Positions 33,393-42,029 of a DNA stretch of 64,000 nucleotides are shown one piece after another. The position numbers and the translations under genes are program-made. The notes beneath the pieces are model-generated. The model made no database searches. It saw only the letters and a program-made list of their open reading frames with translations, and was not told the origin of the DNA. Each line of letters begins with the position of its first letter. The first letter of the stretch is position 1. Source of the DNA: Caulobacter hibisci (GTDB lineage: Bacteria > Pseudomonadota > Alphaproteobacteria > Caulobacterales > Caulobacteraceae); NCBI RefSeq assembly GCF_016135805.1, contig NZ_JADWOX010000007.1, forward strand, positions 171,064-235,063, written 5' to 3'.

Positions 33393-33731
33393 ATGGCCAG
33401 GCGAGATATCAGCGGAGCCGTGGATTTCGCCTATCTGGAAGGGTTCGCGGCCGGCGATCAGGGGGTGATCGAGGAGGTGCTGGCGCTGTTTCGCGAACAG
33501 GCCGCGCTGTGGACCCCGATGCTGACTCACGACCATCCCGGCTGGCGCGATGCCGTCCACACGGTCAAGGGCGCGGCGCGCGGCGTCGGCGCCGTGACTC
33601 TCGGCGACGTCTGTCAGCGGGCCGAGGACGGCGAGGCCAGCCTCGGCGACGTCAAGACGGCCCTCGACGCCGTGCTGCTGGACATCGCCGCCTACGTCCA
33701 CGAACAGGCGCTGCGGTCGCTGAAGGGGTAG
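33393..33731 (+). CDS. HPt-domain phosphotransfer protein
   Basis: A 112-residue single-domain protein. H56 in AVHTVKGAARGVGA is the phospho-accepting histidine with the usual H-x2-K-G context, and the four-helix pattern covers the whole chain. Such proteins relay phosphate between hybrid kinases and response regulators. No kinase or regulator is next to it, so its partners are unknown; Caulobacter ShpA is one possible counterpart but I cannot confirm it. Confidence 0.8.
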   Translation: MARRDISGAVDFAYLEGFAAGDQGVIEEVLALFREQAALWTPMLTHDHPGWRDAVHTVKGAARGVGAVTLGDVCQRAEDGEASLGDVKTALDAVLLDIAAYVHEQALRSLKG

Positions 33732-33809
33732 GGGGCCTACAGCGGTTTCGCCTTTAGCCGTCAGCGCGGGACGTGCGCTTGCGATCACACGGCTCAAGCC
33801 CGCACCTTC

Positions 33810-34649
33810 CTAGTCGAAGTTTGTCGATCGGGAGACCGCGTCCCAGGTGGCGATCTCGGTTCGCATCAGGTCCAGCTTCTGCTCGACGACGGCCAGCGCG
33901 TCTTCGCCGAGAAACAGCCGCGTCGGCGGAGCGTCGGATTCCACGAGTGTCAGCAAGGCCTTCGCCGCCTTGGCTGGATCGCCCGGCTGGCGTCCGCTCT
34001 TGGCCTGACGCGCCGAGCGGATCGGATCCATGATCGTGTCGTAGGCGGCGATGCTGCGTGGCGCGCGGTCCATTGAACGTCCGGCCCAGTCCGTGCGGAA
34101 CTGGCCCGGCGCCAGGGCGGTCACGTGTATGCCAAGCGACCTGACCTCCTTGCCCAAGGCCTCGGAAATGCCCTCCAGGGCGAACTTGCTTCCGCAATAG
34201 TAGGCAATGCCGGGCATGGTGATGAAGCCGCCCATCGAGGTGACGTTGATGATGCGGCCAAAGCCGCGCTCACGCATGCCGGGTAGCACCGCCTTGATCA
34301 TCGCCACCGCGCCGAAGACATTGGCGTCGAACTGGCGGCGCAGATCGTCGATCGACGACTCCTCAACGACGCCTTCCTGGCCGTAGCCGGCGTTGTTGAC
34401 GAGGACATCGACCGCGCCGAACCGGCTCTCCGCATCGGGGACTTGAGCGGCGACGGCGTCGAAATCGGTGACGTCGAGCATCAGCGCATGGGCCCGCCCC
34501 GGCGCCAGGGCCTCATGCTCCGACGCGGCTTGCGCGTTGCGGACCGTACCGATCACCACGTGGCCGGCCTGCAAGGCGGCGTTGGCGAAGGCGCGGCCCA
34601 GCCCGGAGCTGACCCCGGTGATCAGAAACGTCTTGGTCGATGCGGTCAT
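33810..34649 (-). CDS. Short-chain dehydrogenase/reductase
   Basis: A 279-residue protein. TGVSSGLGRAF (residues 11-21) is the NAD(P)-binding Gly motif, VLVNNAGYG the N-N-A-G motif, and YYCGSKFALEG carries the catalytic Tyr-x3-Lys. Substrate unknown. It is divergent from a TetR-family gene with a palindrome between them, so it is probably the target of that regulator. Confidence 0.85.
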   Translation of the reverse strand: MTASTKTFLITGVSSGLGRAFANAALQAGHVVIGTVRNAQAASEHEALAPGRAHALMLDVTDFDAVAAQVPDAESRFGAVDVLVNNAGYGQEGVVEESSIDDLRRQFDANVFGAVAMIKAVLPGMRERGFGRIINVTSMGGFITMPGIAYYCGSKFALEGISEALGKEVRSLGIHVTALAPGQFRTDWAGRSMDRAPRSIAAYDTIMDPIRSARQAKSGRQPGDPAKAAKALLTLVESDAPPTRLFLGEDALAVVEQKLDLMRTEIATWDAVSRSTNFD

Positions 34650-34685
34650 GGCAGTTCTCGAAGCGTTGGATGTGCGTGTAAGAAT

Positions 34686-34701
34686 TTATATCATGATATA
34701 A
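34686..34701. promoter_or_regulatory. TetR operator with embedded -10 element
   Basis: TTATATCATGATATAA is a perfect 16-bp palindrome between the SDR and TetR genes. TATAAT at 34,697-34,702 overlaps its right arm, and TATATC/TATAAA-like -10 boxes read the other way, so a bound repressor would block both promoters. Confidence 0.7.
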
Positions 34702-34741
34702 TTTATTGACGCAAGGCGCGAGGCGGATCACCTTGGCGCCC

Positions 34742-35359
34742 ATGGTCGAGATGTCGGTTCGAGAGCAAAAACGAACACTGGCGCGCGAGACGGTGCTCGA
34801 CGCCGCCGAGCGCCTGCTCCGCGCCGATGGCGCCGCCTCGTTCTCAATGCGCGAGCTAGCGGCCGAGGCAGGCGTGAGCTTCGCCACGCCGTTCAATCAA
34901 TTCGGCAGCAAGGCGGCGATCGCGCAGGCTCTGTCGGCTCGCCGGATTGAGCTGATGAGTGAGCGCTTTCTTGAGGCCGCGCCTGACGGCGATGCGATCG
35001 GCCGCGTGCTGGCCGCCGTATCGATCGCGGTCGCCGTCATGCTCGAGGAGCCCCAGATCAATCGGGCGATCATCCGTTCGCTCGGCTTCCCCGGCGCCAA
35101 GCCGAGCGAAGTCAGCGCCCAATCACGCGCCTTGTGGGCCGCGGCGTTCGCCGACGGCCAAGGCATCGATCCCACCTTGGCCGACGTCGCCGCCGAACGT
35201 GTGCCCGAGCAATTGGCCATCGGCTTTCGCGGCTGCCTGTCGTTCTGGATTGCCGACGAGATCACCGATGCTCAGCTGCCCGACAAGGCGCGAATGACGG
35301 CCCTTGCCGTCCTGATGGGCTTCGTCGAGCCCAACAGGCGCGCTGGCTTGCTGTCGTGA
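34742..35359 (+). CDS. TetR-family transcriptional regulator
   Basis: A 205-residue protein. The N-terminal helix-turn-helix (AAERLLRADGAASFSMRELA, then EAGVSFATPFNQFGSKAAI) is the TetR signature. The C-terminal ligand domain is divergent. ATG at 34,742 is chosen; a TTG at 34,706 would add 12 residues before the conserved part, and an ATG at 34,751 is also possible. It presumably represses the divergent SDR and itself through the palindrome at 34,686-34,701. Confidence 0.85.
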   Translation: MVEMSVREQKRTLARETVLDAAERLLRADGAASFSMRELAAEAGVSFATPFNQFGSKAAIAQALSARRIELMSERFLEAAPDGDAIGRVLAAVSIAVAVMLEEPQINRAIIRSLGFPGAKPSEVSAQSRALWAAAFADGQGIDPTLADVAAERVPEQLAIGFRGCLSFWIADEITDAQLPDKARMTALAVLMGFVEPNRRAGLLS

Positions 35360-35419
35360 AGCGCAAGGAAGAACGATTGCCGACGCTGGTTGAAGGTCCA
35401 ACTCGGGTCTTAGGGAACT

Positions 35420-36301
35420 TCAGAGCACCCCAAGCTCCACCAGCGCCGCCTCGCCCGCGCAGGCCAGGATCGCCCGGATCGCCTGCTTCTCCGCCGCCGA
35501 GAAGAAGGCCTCGCCGCGTCCCGAGATTCCCTGGTTGAGGCGCACCCTGTCCCTGTCGACCAGGCTGGCCTCCAGGGCCGCGTCGAGTTCGGCCGTGGTG
35601 TAGGCGTGGTCCGGATCGACGTGGGCGGCGATGCTGGCGAGCACCGCGTGCGGGTCGGTGCGCAGTTGCTCGTAGTGCAGCCACAGGGGCGGGCGCCGGG
35701 CCTCGGCCAGGCAGCGCCGCTGGTAGTCCAGCCATTGGCCGTAGAAGCGCGCGTACCAGAGCGGGGCGATGTGCACGAGGCTGTGGCGGCGCTCCTGCGG
35801 GCTCATCTCGTAGTAGCTGCGGCCCGAATGCAGCAGGGCGTCGTCCATCGGCCGCCCTTCGGCCTGAGCTTTCTCGTGCATCTCCATCAGGCTGACCAGG
35901 CAGTCGAGGATATTGCGCGAGGCTACGACCACCGGGATGCCGAACACCTCCAGGATGTCGGTCGCATGGCGGCTGGGGTACATGTGCAGGTGCATCACCG
36001 TCGCCTGCGGGCGTGGCCCCTGCACCAGGTGCTGGTTCAGCAGCAGCGGGAAATAGGGATCGCGGGCGTTGTCGGCGTTGGCGTAGGAGCCGCGCGACAG
36101 GCCGGCCTGGTAGTGCTTGCCCAGCAGCTGGACCAGGGCCGTGCGCAGGAAGGTGCCACCGACCTTCGGCGGATAGGACAGCACGACCTGCAGGTTCCGC
36201 GTGCTGACGCCCCGGATGGCCGCCTTGATCGGGTCGTGGATTTCGCCCTCGGCCGAGGGCAGGGAGACCATCAGTTTGTAGACGCGCTCGTAGATCGACA
36301 T
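35420..36301 (-). CDS. Sulfotransferase-family protein
   Basis: A 293-residue protein. VVLSYPPKVGGTFLRTAL (about residues 39-56) matches the 5'-phosphosulfate-binding loop and VVVASRNILDCLVSLMEM (about residues 124-141) the 3'-phosphate motif (R-x7-S) of PAPS-dependent sulfotransferases. Acceptor unknown. The PAPS link to the sulfur operon at 38,625-42,772 is suggestive only. Confidence 0.75.
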   Translation of the reverse strand: MSIYERVYKLMVSLPSAEGEIHDPIKAAIRGVSTRNLQVVLSYPPKVGGTFLRTALVQLLGKHYQAGLSRGSYANADNARDPYFPLLLNQHLVQGPRPQATVMHLHMYPSRHATDILEVFGIPVVVASRNILDCLVSLMEMHEKAQAEGRPMDDALLHSGRSYYEMSPQERRHSLVHIAPLWYARFYGQWLDYQRRCLAEARRPPLWLHYEQLRTDPHAVLASIAAHVDPDHAYTTAELDAALEASLVDRDRVRLNQGISGRGEAFFSAAEKQAIRAILACAGEAALVELGVL

Positions 36302-36380
36302 GCCGGCCGGTTCCGCGGCCGCCGACTGCGGCCTCGCCGTGAATTCAGCCTGCTTCTGAGTCCGGTGAATGTGCGTCCGG

Positions 36381-36743
36381 TTACGGCGAAGGGGGCGAGC
36401 GCGTCGCTCCGTCTCCGGTGTATCCGAACCGTTTCCATCCTGCGCGCGGAGCGGGTTTCGCAGGCAGCGTCTCGGCCATGGGGCGATTGTCCGGCCGATC
36501 CGTTCGCGCGGCCCGCAGGCGCGCCGCCGACTTCGCCGCCCAGACGATCGCCGCCGACGACAGCAGTATGCCGCTCATCAGCGCCCCGACGGCGAGGATG
36601 CCCGCCGGCGTGACGCGCACCTCGGCGCGATAGCGGACGGGGCCGGCCTCGAACTCGGCGAGGGCCGTCTGCCAGCGGCGGTCGGTGGTCGGGTCGTCAT
36701 GCATGGGCTGCGTCCGGCGGGCGGCCTTGTGGCCATGCGCCAC
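36381..36743 (-). CDS. Small membrane protein, one TM segment
   Basis: A 120-residue frame with a hydrophobic segment (TPAGILAVGALMSGILLSSA) about residues 45-70 and basic, Pro-rich ends. The start may instead be the ATG at 36,704. No family recognised; the tail after residue 95 is low in information. Confidence 0.4.
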   Translation of the reverse strand: MAHGHKAARRTQPMHDDPTTDRRWQTALAEFEAGPVRYRAEVRVTPAGILAVGALMSGILLSSAAIVWAAKSAARLRAARTDRPDNRPMAETLPAKPAPRAGWKRFGYTGDGATRSPPSP

Positions 36744-36793
36744 CCTAACGCGAGCCGGTCGCGGCGTCGCGCCCAGTCAGAGGGGATTGGGAG

Positions 36794-37078
36794 TCAGACG
36801 GGATTCGGAATCGACTCCGTCAAATCCTCGAACGCCCCGACCTCCATTCCGGCCGTCTCGGCCCGGGTCAGGACCTTGGTGTCGTAGGCCCGGGCCACGA
36901 ACACCCGGACCCCGCGATAGCGCTGGCCACGCACGGCCGACACCGTCTCGGTGCGGATCTCGGTCCCGTAGGCCTTGTCGTTCAGATAGAGCAGGCCGGG
37001 CAGCAGGCCCTCGTCGCCCTTGGCGGCGGCCTCGGCGGCCATGTCGTCCAGCAGGCGGTCGATCTCTTCCTTGGTCAC
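36794..37078 (-). CDS. Conserved hypothetical protein next to chorismate mutase
   Basis: A 94-residue acidic protein (MTKEEIDRLLDDMAAEAAAK ... ). GTG start in a GTGA overlap with the chorismate mutase stop, so translation is probably coupled. No domain recognised. Confidence 0.6.
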   Translation of the reverse strand: MTKEEIDRLLDDMAAEAAAKGDEGLLPGLLYLNDKAYGTEIRTETVSAVRGQRYRGVRVFVARAYDTKVLTRAETAGMEVGAFEDLTESIPNPV

Positions 37079-37407
37079 GCGCCCTTGGTCCGATCCCAGC
37101 TGGCGTGTTCGTAGGCGATGCAGCGGTCGATCAGGACGCGCCAGACCGGCTCGGCGATGGCTTCGGAGAGGCCGGCGTCGCGGGCGGCGGCCTTGACCTT
37201 GTCGACCACGTCCTCGATGCGGGCGCGGTCGAACACCTTGCTGCGCTCGGTCTTGATGCGGGCGGCGGCGTCCATGTAGCCCTGGCGCTCGGCCAGCAGC
37301 GCCACCAGGGCCCGGTCCAGGGCGTCGACGCCCTGGCGCACGTCGGTCATGGTCTGGCAGTCGGCCGCGGGTAGGCGCTCGTCGACGGTAAGAGTCGTCT
37401 TGATCAT
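37075..37407 (-). CDS. Chorismate mutase, AroQ type
   Basis: A 110-residue all-helical protein. The pattern VDALDRALVALLAERQGYMD, followed by AARIKTE and RCIAYEHASW, is that of the AroQ family, including the arginine and lysine positions that hold chorismate. It converts chorismate to prephenate on the way to Phe and Tyr. The window also has phenylalanine hydroxylase (48,370-49,236), but no regulatory link is visible. Confidence 0.75.
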   Translation of the reverse strand: MIKTTLTVDERLPAADCQTMTDVRQGVDALDRALVALLAERQGYMDAAARIKTERSKVFDRARIEDVVDKVKAAARDAGLSEAIAEPVWRVLIDRCIAYEHASWDRTKGA

Positions 37408-37444
37408 GCGCCCCTTTAAGCCGGTTTGAGCGCCGCCTTCCAGC

Positions 37445-38401
37445 TTAGATCCCTGCGCCGTTGTCGATGGTCAGCAGGGCGGCTTCGTGCGAGGCGGCCT
37501 CGTCCTTCAGCCAGCCGACGAAGGCCTTGACCTGCGGCAGGCGGCCCTTGGCCTTGGGGTGGACGACGTAATAGGCGAAGTCCACCGAGGTGGCGATGTC
37601 GAACGGGATCACCAGTCGCCCGGCGTCCAGGTCGACCTGGGCCAGGGTGCGCTTGGCCAGGGCGATGCCGCGGCCGTTGGCGGCGGCCTCGATCACCAGG
37701 CTCGACTGGTTGAAGCGCGGGCCGCGGGCGCCGTCGACGCCGCGAATGCCGCGCGCCGCCAGCCACATGGCCCAGTCCGGGCACGAATCGTCGGCGTCGG
37801 GCGAGCCGTCGTGCAGCAGGATGTGGCGGGCCAGATCCTCCGGATTTTCCAGCGGGTTCTCGGCCAGCAATTCCGGGCTCGCCACCGGCACCACGGTCTC
37901 GTTGAGCAGGCGGATGACTTCCAGGCCAGGATAGCGGCCCGAGCCGTAGCGGATGGCCAGATCGACCTCGCCGGCGGCGAAGTCGACGACCTCCATGCCG
38001 GCCGACAGCCAGACGTCGACCTGCGGCTGGGCCTGCTCGAACTTGCCCAGGCGCGGCACCAGCCACTTGGCGGCGAAGGACGGGGCGGCGGTCAGGGTCA
38101 GGCGGCGGCCGTCGACGGCGGCGGTCAGCAGGGACGCGGCCTCGGCCAGGCGGTCGAAGGCCTCGCGCAGCGCGGGCAGGGCGGTCTGGGCCGCGTCGGT
38201 CAGCAGCAGCCCCTTGGGCGTGCGCTTGAACAGGGCCGCCCCGACATAGTCCTCGAGGTTCTGGATCTGCTGGCTCACGGCGCCGGGCGTCACCGACAGC
38301 TCGTCGGCGGCGCGGCTGAAGTTCAGGTGGCGCGCCGCCGCCTCGAAAGCCCGCAGGGCGTTGAGGGGAGGCAGGCGCCGCCGTTCGGTCTGTCGTTCCA
38401 T
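37445..38401 (-). CDS. LysR-family regulator, GcvA-like
   Basis: A 318-residue protein from ATG at 38,401 (an upstream extension adds 32 residues with no family match). Residues 8-67 hold the winged helix (LNALRAFEAAARHLNFSRAA, LSVTPGAVSQQI). The effector domain with WLVPRLGKF and DLAIRYGSG is typical of GcvA-like regulators. It is divergent from the cysteine operon and might control it, although such regulators more often act elsewhere. Confidence 0.8.
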   Translation of the reverse strand: MERQTERRRLPPLNALRAFEAAARHLNFSRAADELSVTPGAVSQQIQNLEDYVGAALFKRTPKGLLLTDAAQTALPALREAFDRLAEAASLLTAAVDGRRLTLTAAPSFAAKWLVPRLGKFEQAQPQVDVWLSAGMEVVDFAAGEVDLAIRYGSGRYPGLEVIRLLNETVVPVASPELLAENPLENPEDLARHILLHDGSPDADDSCPDWAMWLAARGIRGVDGARGPRFNQSSLVIEAAANGRGIALAKRTLAQVDLDAGRLVIPFDIATSVDFAYYVVHPKAKGRLPQVKAFVGWLKDEAASHEAALLTIDNGAGI

Positions 38402-38509
38402 GAGTTTTACTGAACGCCCCGGCAGAAGTCCTTGTTTGCGAATTGGCCTGCTCGCGGCGAGTTTGCAAGCGTTCGCTGATGGATTGGCCCTTTTCATCGG
38501 CGAGCGAGC

Positions 38510-38537
38510 ACGGGGCGGGCCTTAAGGTTCGCCCCGT
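38510..38537 (+). other. Hairpin in the LysR-sulfur operon gap
   Basis: ACGGGGCG and CGCCCCGT (8-bp arms, 12-nt loop) followed by ATTTCATT. It lies in the 223-bp divergent region. It may be an attenuator in the sulfur operon leader; it does not look like an operator for LysR (no T-N11-A pair inside). Confidence 0.4.
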
Positions 38538-38624
38538 ATTTCATTGGGTTTATACGGCGAGGGTCAAACGACTCGCGCCGCTTTCGTGCGTCCGTGGACG
38601 CTTTTATAGGACCTGGGATCGCGC

Positions 38625-39473
38625 ATGGCGTCACCCTCGGATAGCAAGGCTAACACCCGCCTGGTCGCCCTGCGCGGCGGCGAGGGCGTGCGGCCGGCTC
38701 TGGGACAGGTGACGCTCGTCGGCGCCGGTCCCGGCGATCCGGACCTGCTGACGATTAAGGCGCTGAAGGCCCTGCAGGCCGCCGACGTGCTGGTGCACGA
38801 CGGCCTGGTCTCGGCCGAGATCCTCGATCTCGCGCTCCAGGCCCGCCGCATCGACGTGGCCAAGCGCAAGTCGCGCCACACCCTGCCGCAGGACGACATC
38901 AACCAGCTTCTCGTGGCCCTGGCCCGCGAAGGCCTGGACGTCGTGCGGTTGAAGGGCGGCGACCCCTTCCTGTTCGGCCGCGGCGGCGAGGAGCTGGCCG
39001 CCTGCCGCGAGGCCGGGATCGACTGCGCCGTGGTGCCCGGCGTTACCGCCGCCCTGGCCGCCAGCGCCGGGGCCGGCGCGCCCCTGACCCATCGCGGCAG
39101 CGCCCAGGCCGTCACCTTCGTCACCGGCCACGCCGCGCACGGCGACCCGGATCTCGACTGGCAAGCGCTCGCGCGTCCGAACCAGACCGTCGTCGTTTAT
39201 ATGGGCGTCTCAACCGCCGGCCTGATCGCGCAGCGCCTGACCGCCGCCGGCCGCGCCGGTTCGACCCCCGCCCTGGTCGTCGAGAACGCCAGCCGCGCCG
39301 ACGAGCGCCGCATCCTGACCACCCTGGCCGGTCTGGCGACCGCCGCCGAGGGCCTGAAGGGCCCGGCCCTTTTGATGGTCGGCGAATCCATGGCCATGGC
39401 CGACATCAAATCTCCCGGCGAGACCGCAACGCTCGCCGTCTTCGAAGTTCAAAACGTGAGTTCGGGCCAATGA
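38625..39473 (+). CDS. cobA: Uroporphyrinogen-III C-methyltransferase (siroheme synthesis)
   Basis: A 282-residue protein. LVGAGPGDPDLLTIKALKAL is the SAM-binding start of the SUMT family; RLKGGDPFLFGRGGEE and VVPGVTAALA are further family motifs. It makes precorrin-2, which leads to siroheme, the cofactor of the sulfite reductase encoded two genes downstream. The N-terminal dehydrogenase/chelatase half of CysG is absent. ATGA overlap with the next gene. Confidence 0.9.
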   Translation: MASPSDSKANTRLVALRGGEGVRPALGQVTLVGAGPGDPDLLTIKALKALQAADVLVHDGLVSAEILDLALQARRIDVAKRKSRHTLPQDDINQLLVALAREGLDVVRLKGGDPFLFGRGGEELAACREAGIDCAVVPGVTAALAASAGAGAPLTHRGSAQAVTFVTGHAAHGDPDLDWQALARPNQTVVVYMGVSTAGLIAQRLTAAGRAGSTPALVVENASRADERRILTTLAGLATAAEGLKGPALLMVGESMAMADIKSPGETATLAVFEVQNVSSGQ

Positions 39474-39838
39474 AAGCCGTCACCGCCAATCGCCTGATCG
39501 ACGGCGAGGTCGTCTTCTGGAAGCAGGGCGCCTGGGTGGACGGCTTCGGCGACGCCCAGCTGTTCGACGCCGAGCAGGGCGAAGAGGTCGAGGCCGCCGT
39601 CGCCGCCGGCAAGGCCGCCCCGACCGTGATTGTCGATCCCTATCCGATCGACCTCGTCGCCGTTGAAGGCCTGGGCCTGGCCCCGGTCAGCTACCGCGAG
39701 CGCATCCGCGCGCTCGGCCCGACCAACGAGCTTCTCCACGGCAAGCAGGCCGAGGGCGGCGCCGTCGTCGAGGCCATCCGTCACGCTTCCGGCGCCGCCC
39801 GCTCGACGGGCCGCGTCGACCTGATCCGCCGCAAGTAG
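39470..39838 (+). CDS. DUF2849 protein of the sulfite-reduction operon
   Basis: A 122-residue protein. Small proteins of this type (VTANRLIDGEVVFWKQGAWV) occur almost only between the SUMT and sulfite reductase genes of alphaproteobacteria. The function is unknown; a role in sulfite reductase maturation or electron supply is inferred from position. Confidence 0.75.
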   Translation: MKAVTANRLIDGEVVFWKQGAWVDGFGDAQLFDAEQGEEVEAAVAAGKAAPTVIVDPYPIDLVAVEGLGLAPVSYRERIRALGPTNELLHGKQAEGGAVVEAIRHASGAARSTGRVDLIRRK

Positions 39839-39847
39839 GCCGACCCC

Positions 39848-41506
39848 ATGTATCAGTACGACGTCATCGACCGCGAATTCCTGACGGACCGCTCCAACGA
39901 GTTCCGCCACCAGGTGGTCCGCCGCCTGGCCGGCGATCTCACCGAGGACCAGTTCAAGCCGCTGCGCCTGATGAACGGCCTCTACCTGCAGCTCCACGCC
40001 TACATGCTGCGCGTCGCCATTCCGTACGGCTCGCTCAACGCCCGCCAGGCCCGCCGCCTGGCCTGGGTCGCCCGCACATACGACAAGGGCTACGGGCACA
40101 TGACGACGCGCCAGAACGTCCAGTTCAACTGGATCAAGCTGAAGGACGCGCCGGACATTCTCGACGCCCTGGCCGAGGTCGACCTGCACGCCATCCAGAC
40201 CAGCGGCAACTGCATCCGCAACACCACGGCCGACCCCTATGCCGGCGCCACGGCCGAAGAGGTCGACGATCCGCGCGTGTGGTCGGAGGTCATCCGCCAG
40301 TGGTCGACCCTGCACCCGGAATTCTCGTTCCTGCCGCGCAAGTTCAAGATCGCCATCACCGGCGCCCTGACCGACCGCGCGGCCGTCAAGGTGCACGACA
40401 TCGGCCTGATCCTGCGCCGGGCCCGCGACGGCTCGCTGGGCTTCGAGGTGATCGTCGGCGGCGGCCAGGGGCGCACGCCCTATGTCGGCCCGACCATCAA
40501 GCAGCACCTGCCGGCCGGCAGCCTGCTCAGCTACCTGGAAGCCGTGCTGCGCGTCTACAACCGCCACGGCCGCCGCGACAACATCTACAAGGCCCGCATC
40601 AAGATCCTGGTCGCCGCCCTCGGCGCCGAGGAGTTCGGCCGCCAGGTCGAGGAAGAGTGGGCCAAGATCGATCAAGGCCGCGCCGACCTCGGCGACGTGG
40701 AGCTGGCCCGCATCCGCGGCGCCTTCGCCCAGACCCCGTTCGAGACCCTGCCGGCCCGCTCGGAAGCCTTCGAGGCCGCCAAGGCCGCCAGCCCGTCGCT
40801 GGCCCGCTTCGCGCGCAACAACGTCAAGCCGCACAAGAAGCCGGGCTACGCCATCGTCGAGGTCTCGCTGAAGGCCATTGGCCAGACGCCGGGCGACGCC
40901 ACCGCCGACCAGCTGGACGTCGTGGCCGATCTGGCCGAGCGCTATGGCCTGGACGACCTGCGCGTCACTCACGCCCAGAACCTCGTCCTGCCGCACATCA
41001 AGCTCGACGATCTGCCGGCCGTGCACGCCATCCTCGAGGCCAACGGCCTGGCCACAGCAAACATCGACCTGGTCAGCGACATCATCGCCTGCCCGGGCCT
41101 CGACTACTGCGCCCTGGCCAATGCGCGCGCCATCCCGATCGCCCAGGACATCGCCAAGACCTTCGCCGATCCCGACCGCGCCGAGACGATCGGCGAGCTG
41201 AAGATCAAGATCAGCGGCTGCATCAACGCCTGCGGCCACCACCACGTGGCCCACATCGGCATCCTCGGCGTCGACAAGAAGGGCGAGGAATTCTACCAGC
41301 TCTCGCTCGGCGGCTCGGGCGCGGAAGACGCCACGATCGGCAAGATCCTCGGCCCGGCCCTGCCGGCCGACCGGGTCGCCCCCGCCATCGACACCCTGGT
41401 CGACACCTATCTGGCCGCGCGCCAGGGCGAGGAACGCTTCCTCGACACCTACCGCCGCGTCGGCCTCGAGCCCTTCAAGGAGGCCGTCTATGCCCAAGCT
41501 GATTAA
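39848..41506 (+). CDS. cysI: Sulfite reductase, siroheme [4Fe-4S] hemoprotein
   Basis: A 552-residue protein, the length expected. CPGLDYC and CINACGHH (about residues 417-463) hold the four cysteines binding the 4Fe-4S/siroheme centre. MTTRQNVQFNW and QTSGNCIRNTTADPYAG are the conserved substrate-side motifs of the nitrite/sulfite reductase family. Context (CobA before, CysH after) favours sulfite over nitrite. Its end overlaps the next gene by 17 bp. Confidence 0.9.
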   Translation: MYQYDVIDREFLTDRSNEFRHQVVRRLAGDLTEDQFKPLRLMNGLYLQLHAYMLRVAIPYGSLNARQARRLAWVARTYDKGYGHMTTRQNVQFNWIKLKDAPDILDALAEVDLHAIQTSGNCIRNTTADPYAGATAEEVDDPRVWSEVIRQWSTLHPEFSFLPRKFKIAITGALTDRAAVKVHDIGLILRRARDGSLGFEVIVGGGQGRTPYVGPTIKQHLPAGSLLSYLEAVLRVYNRHGRRDNIYKARIKILVAALGAEEFGRQVEEEWAKIDQGRADLGDVELARIRGAFAQTPFETLPARSEAFEAAKAASPSLARFARNNVKPHKKPGYAIVEVSLKAIGQTPGDATADQLDVVADLAERYGLDDLRVTHAQNLVLPHIKLDDLPAVHAILEANGLATANIDLVSDIIACPGLDYCALANARAIPIAQDIAKTFADPDRAETIGELKIKISGCINACGHHHVAHIGILGVDKKGEEFYQLSLGGSGAEDATIGKILGPALPADRVAPAIDTLVDTYLAARQGEERFLDTYRRVGLEPFKEAVYAQAD

Positions 41507-42029
41507 GCTGGTTGGCGCGAAGGACGAACACCAGGCCCAGTGGGCCGAGGACGCCTTCGTCCACGTCACCGACGAGGACGCCATTCCCGAAGCCGGTGAC
41601 GTGATCCTGTCGCTGACCCGCTTCCAGGCCGAGGGCGACACCCTGCTGTCGTCCAACAGCCGCCGCGTCGGGGTGCGCATCGAGCCGGCCGGGGAGGTCG
41701 AGGCCCTGGCCTACGACCTGCCGCGCCTGTCGCTGGTGGCCCTGGCCTTCCCGAAGTACCGCGATGGCCGCGCCTATACCTCAGCCCGCCTGCTGCGCGA
41801 GCGCTTCCACTACGAGGGCGAGATCCGCGCCGTGGGCGACGTGCTGCAGGAACAGGCCGGCTTCATGGTCCGCGTCGGTTTCGACGCCTTCGAGCCCAAT
41901 GACGGGTCTTCGCCCGAAGCCTGGACCAAGGCGGCCAACCGCTTCCGCCACGTTTATCAGCGCGCCGCCGACGTCCGCCCGATCGCGGCCGACGAACGCG
42001 CCGCCCAGGTCGAGGAGAGCGCGCTCTGA
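41490..42029 (+). CDS. DUF934 protein of the sulfite-reduction operon
   Basis: A 179-residue protein. The segment YRDGRAYTSARLLRERFHYE with GEIRAVGDVL and FMVRVGFDAFE is the DUF934 signature. These proteins always neighbour cysI/cysH in alphaproteobacteria; a redox-partner or accessory role is inferred. It overlaps both neighbours, so the operon is tightly coupled. Confidence 0.8.
   Translation: MPKLIKLVGAKDEHQAQWAEDAFVHVTDEDAIPEAGDVILSLTRFQAEGDTLLSSNSRRVGVRIEPAGEVEALAYDLPRLSLVALAFPKYRDGRAYTSARLLRERFHYEGEIRAVGDVLQEQAGFMVRVGFDAFEPNDGSSPEAWTKAANRFRHVYQRAADVRPIAADERAAQVEESAL

Noticed and set aside
40279..41502. 407-residue plus-strand frame inside cysI
   Set aside because: It is a +1 shadow of cysI rich in Arg/Pro/Gly; cysI has the family motifs.
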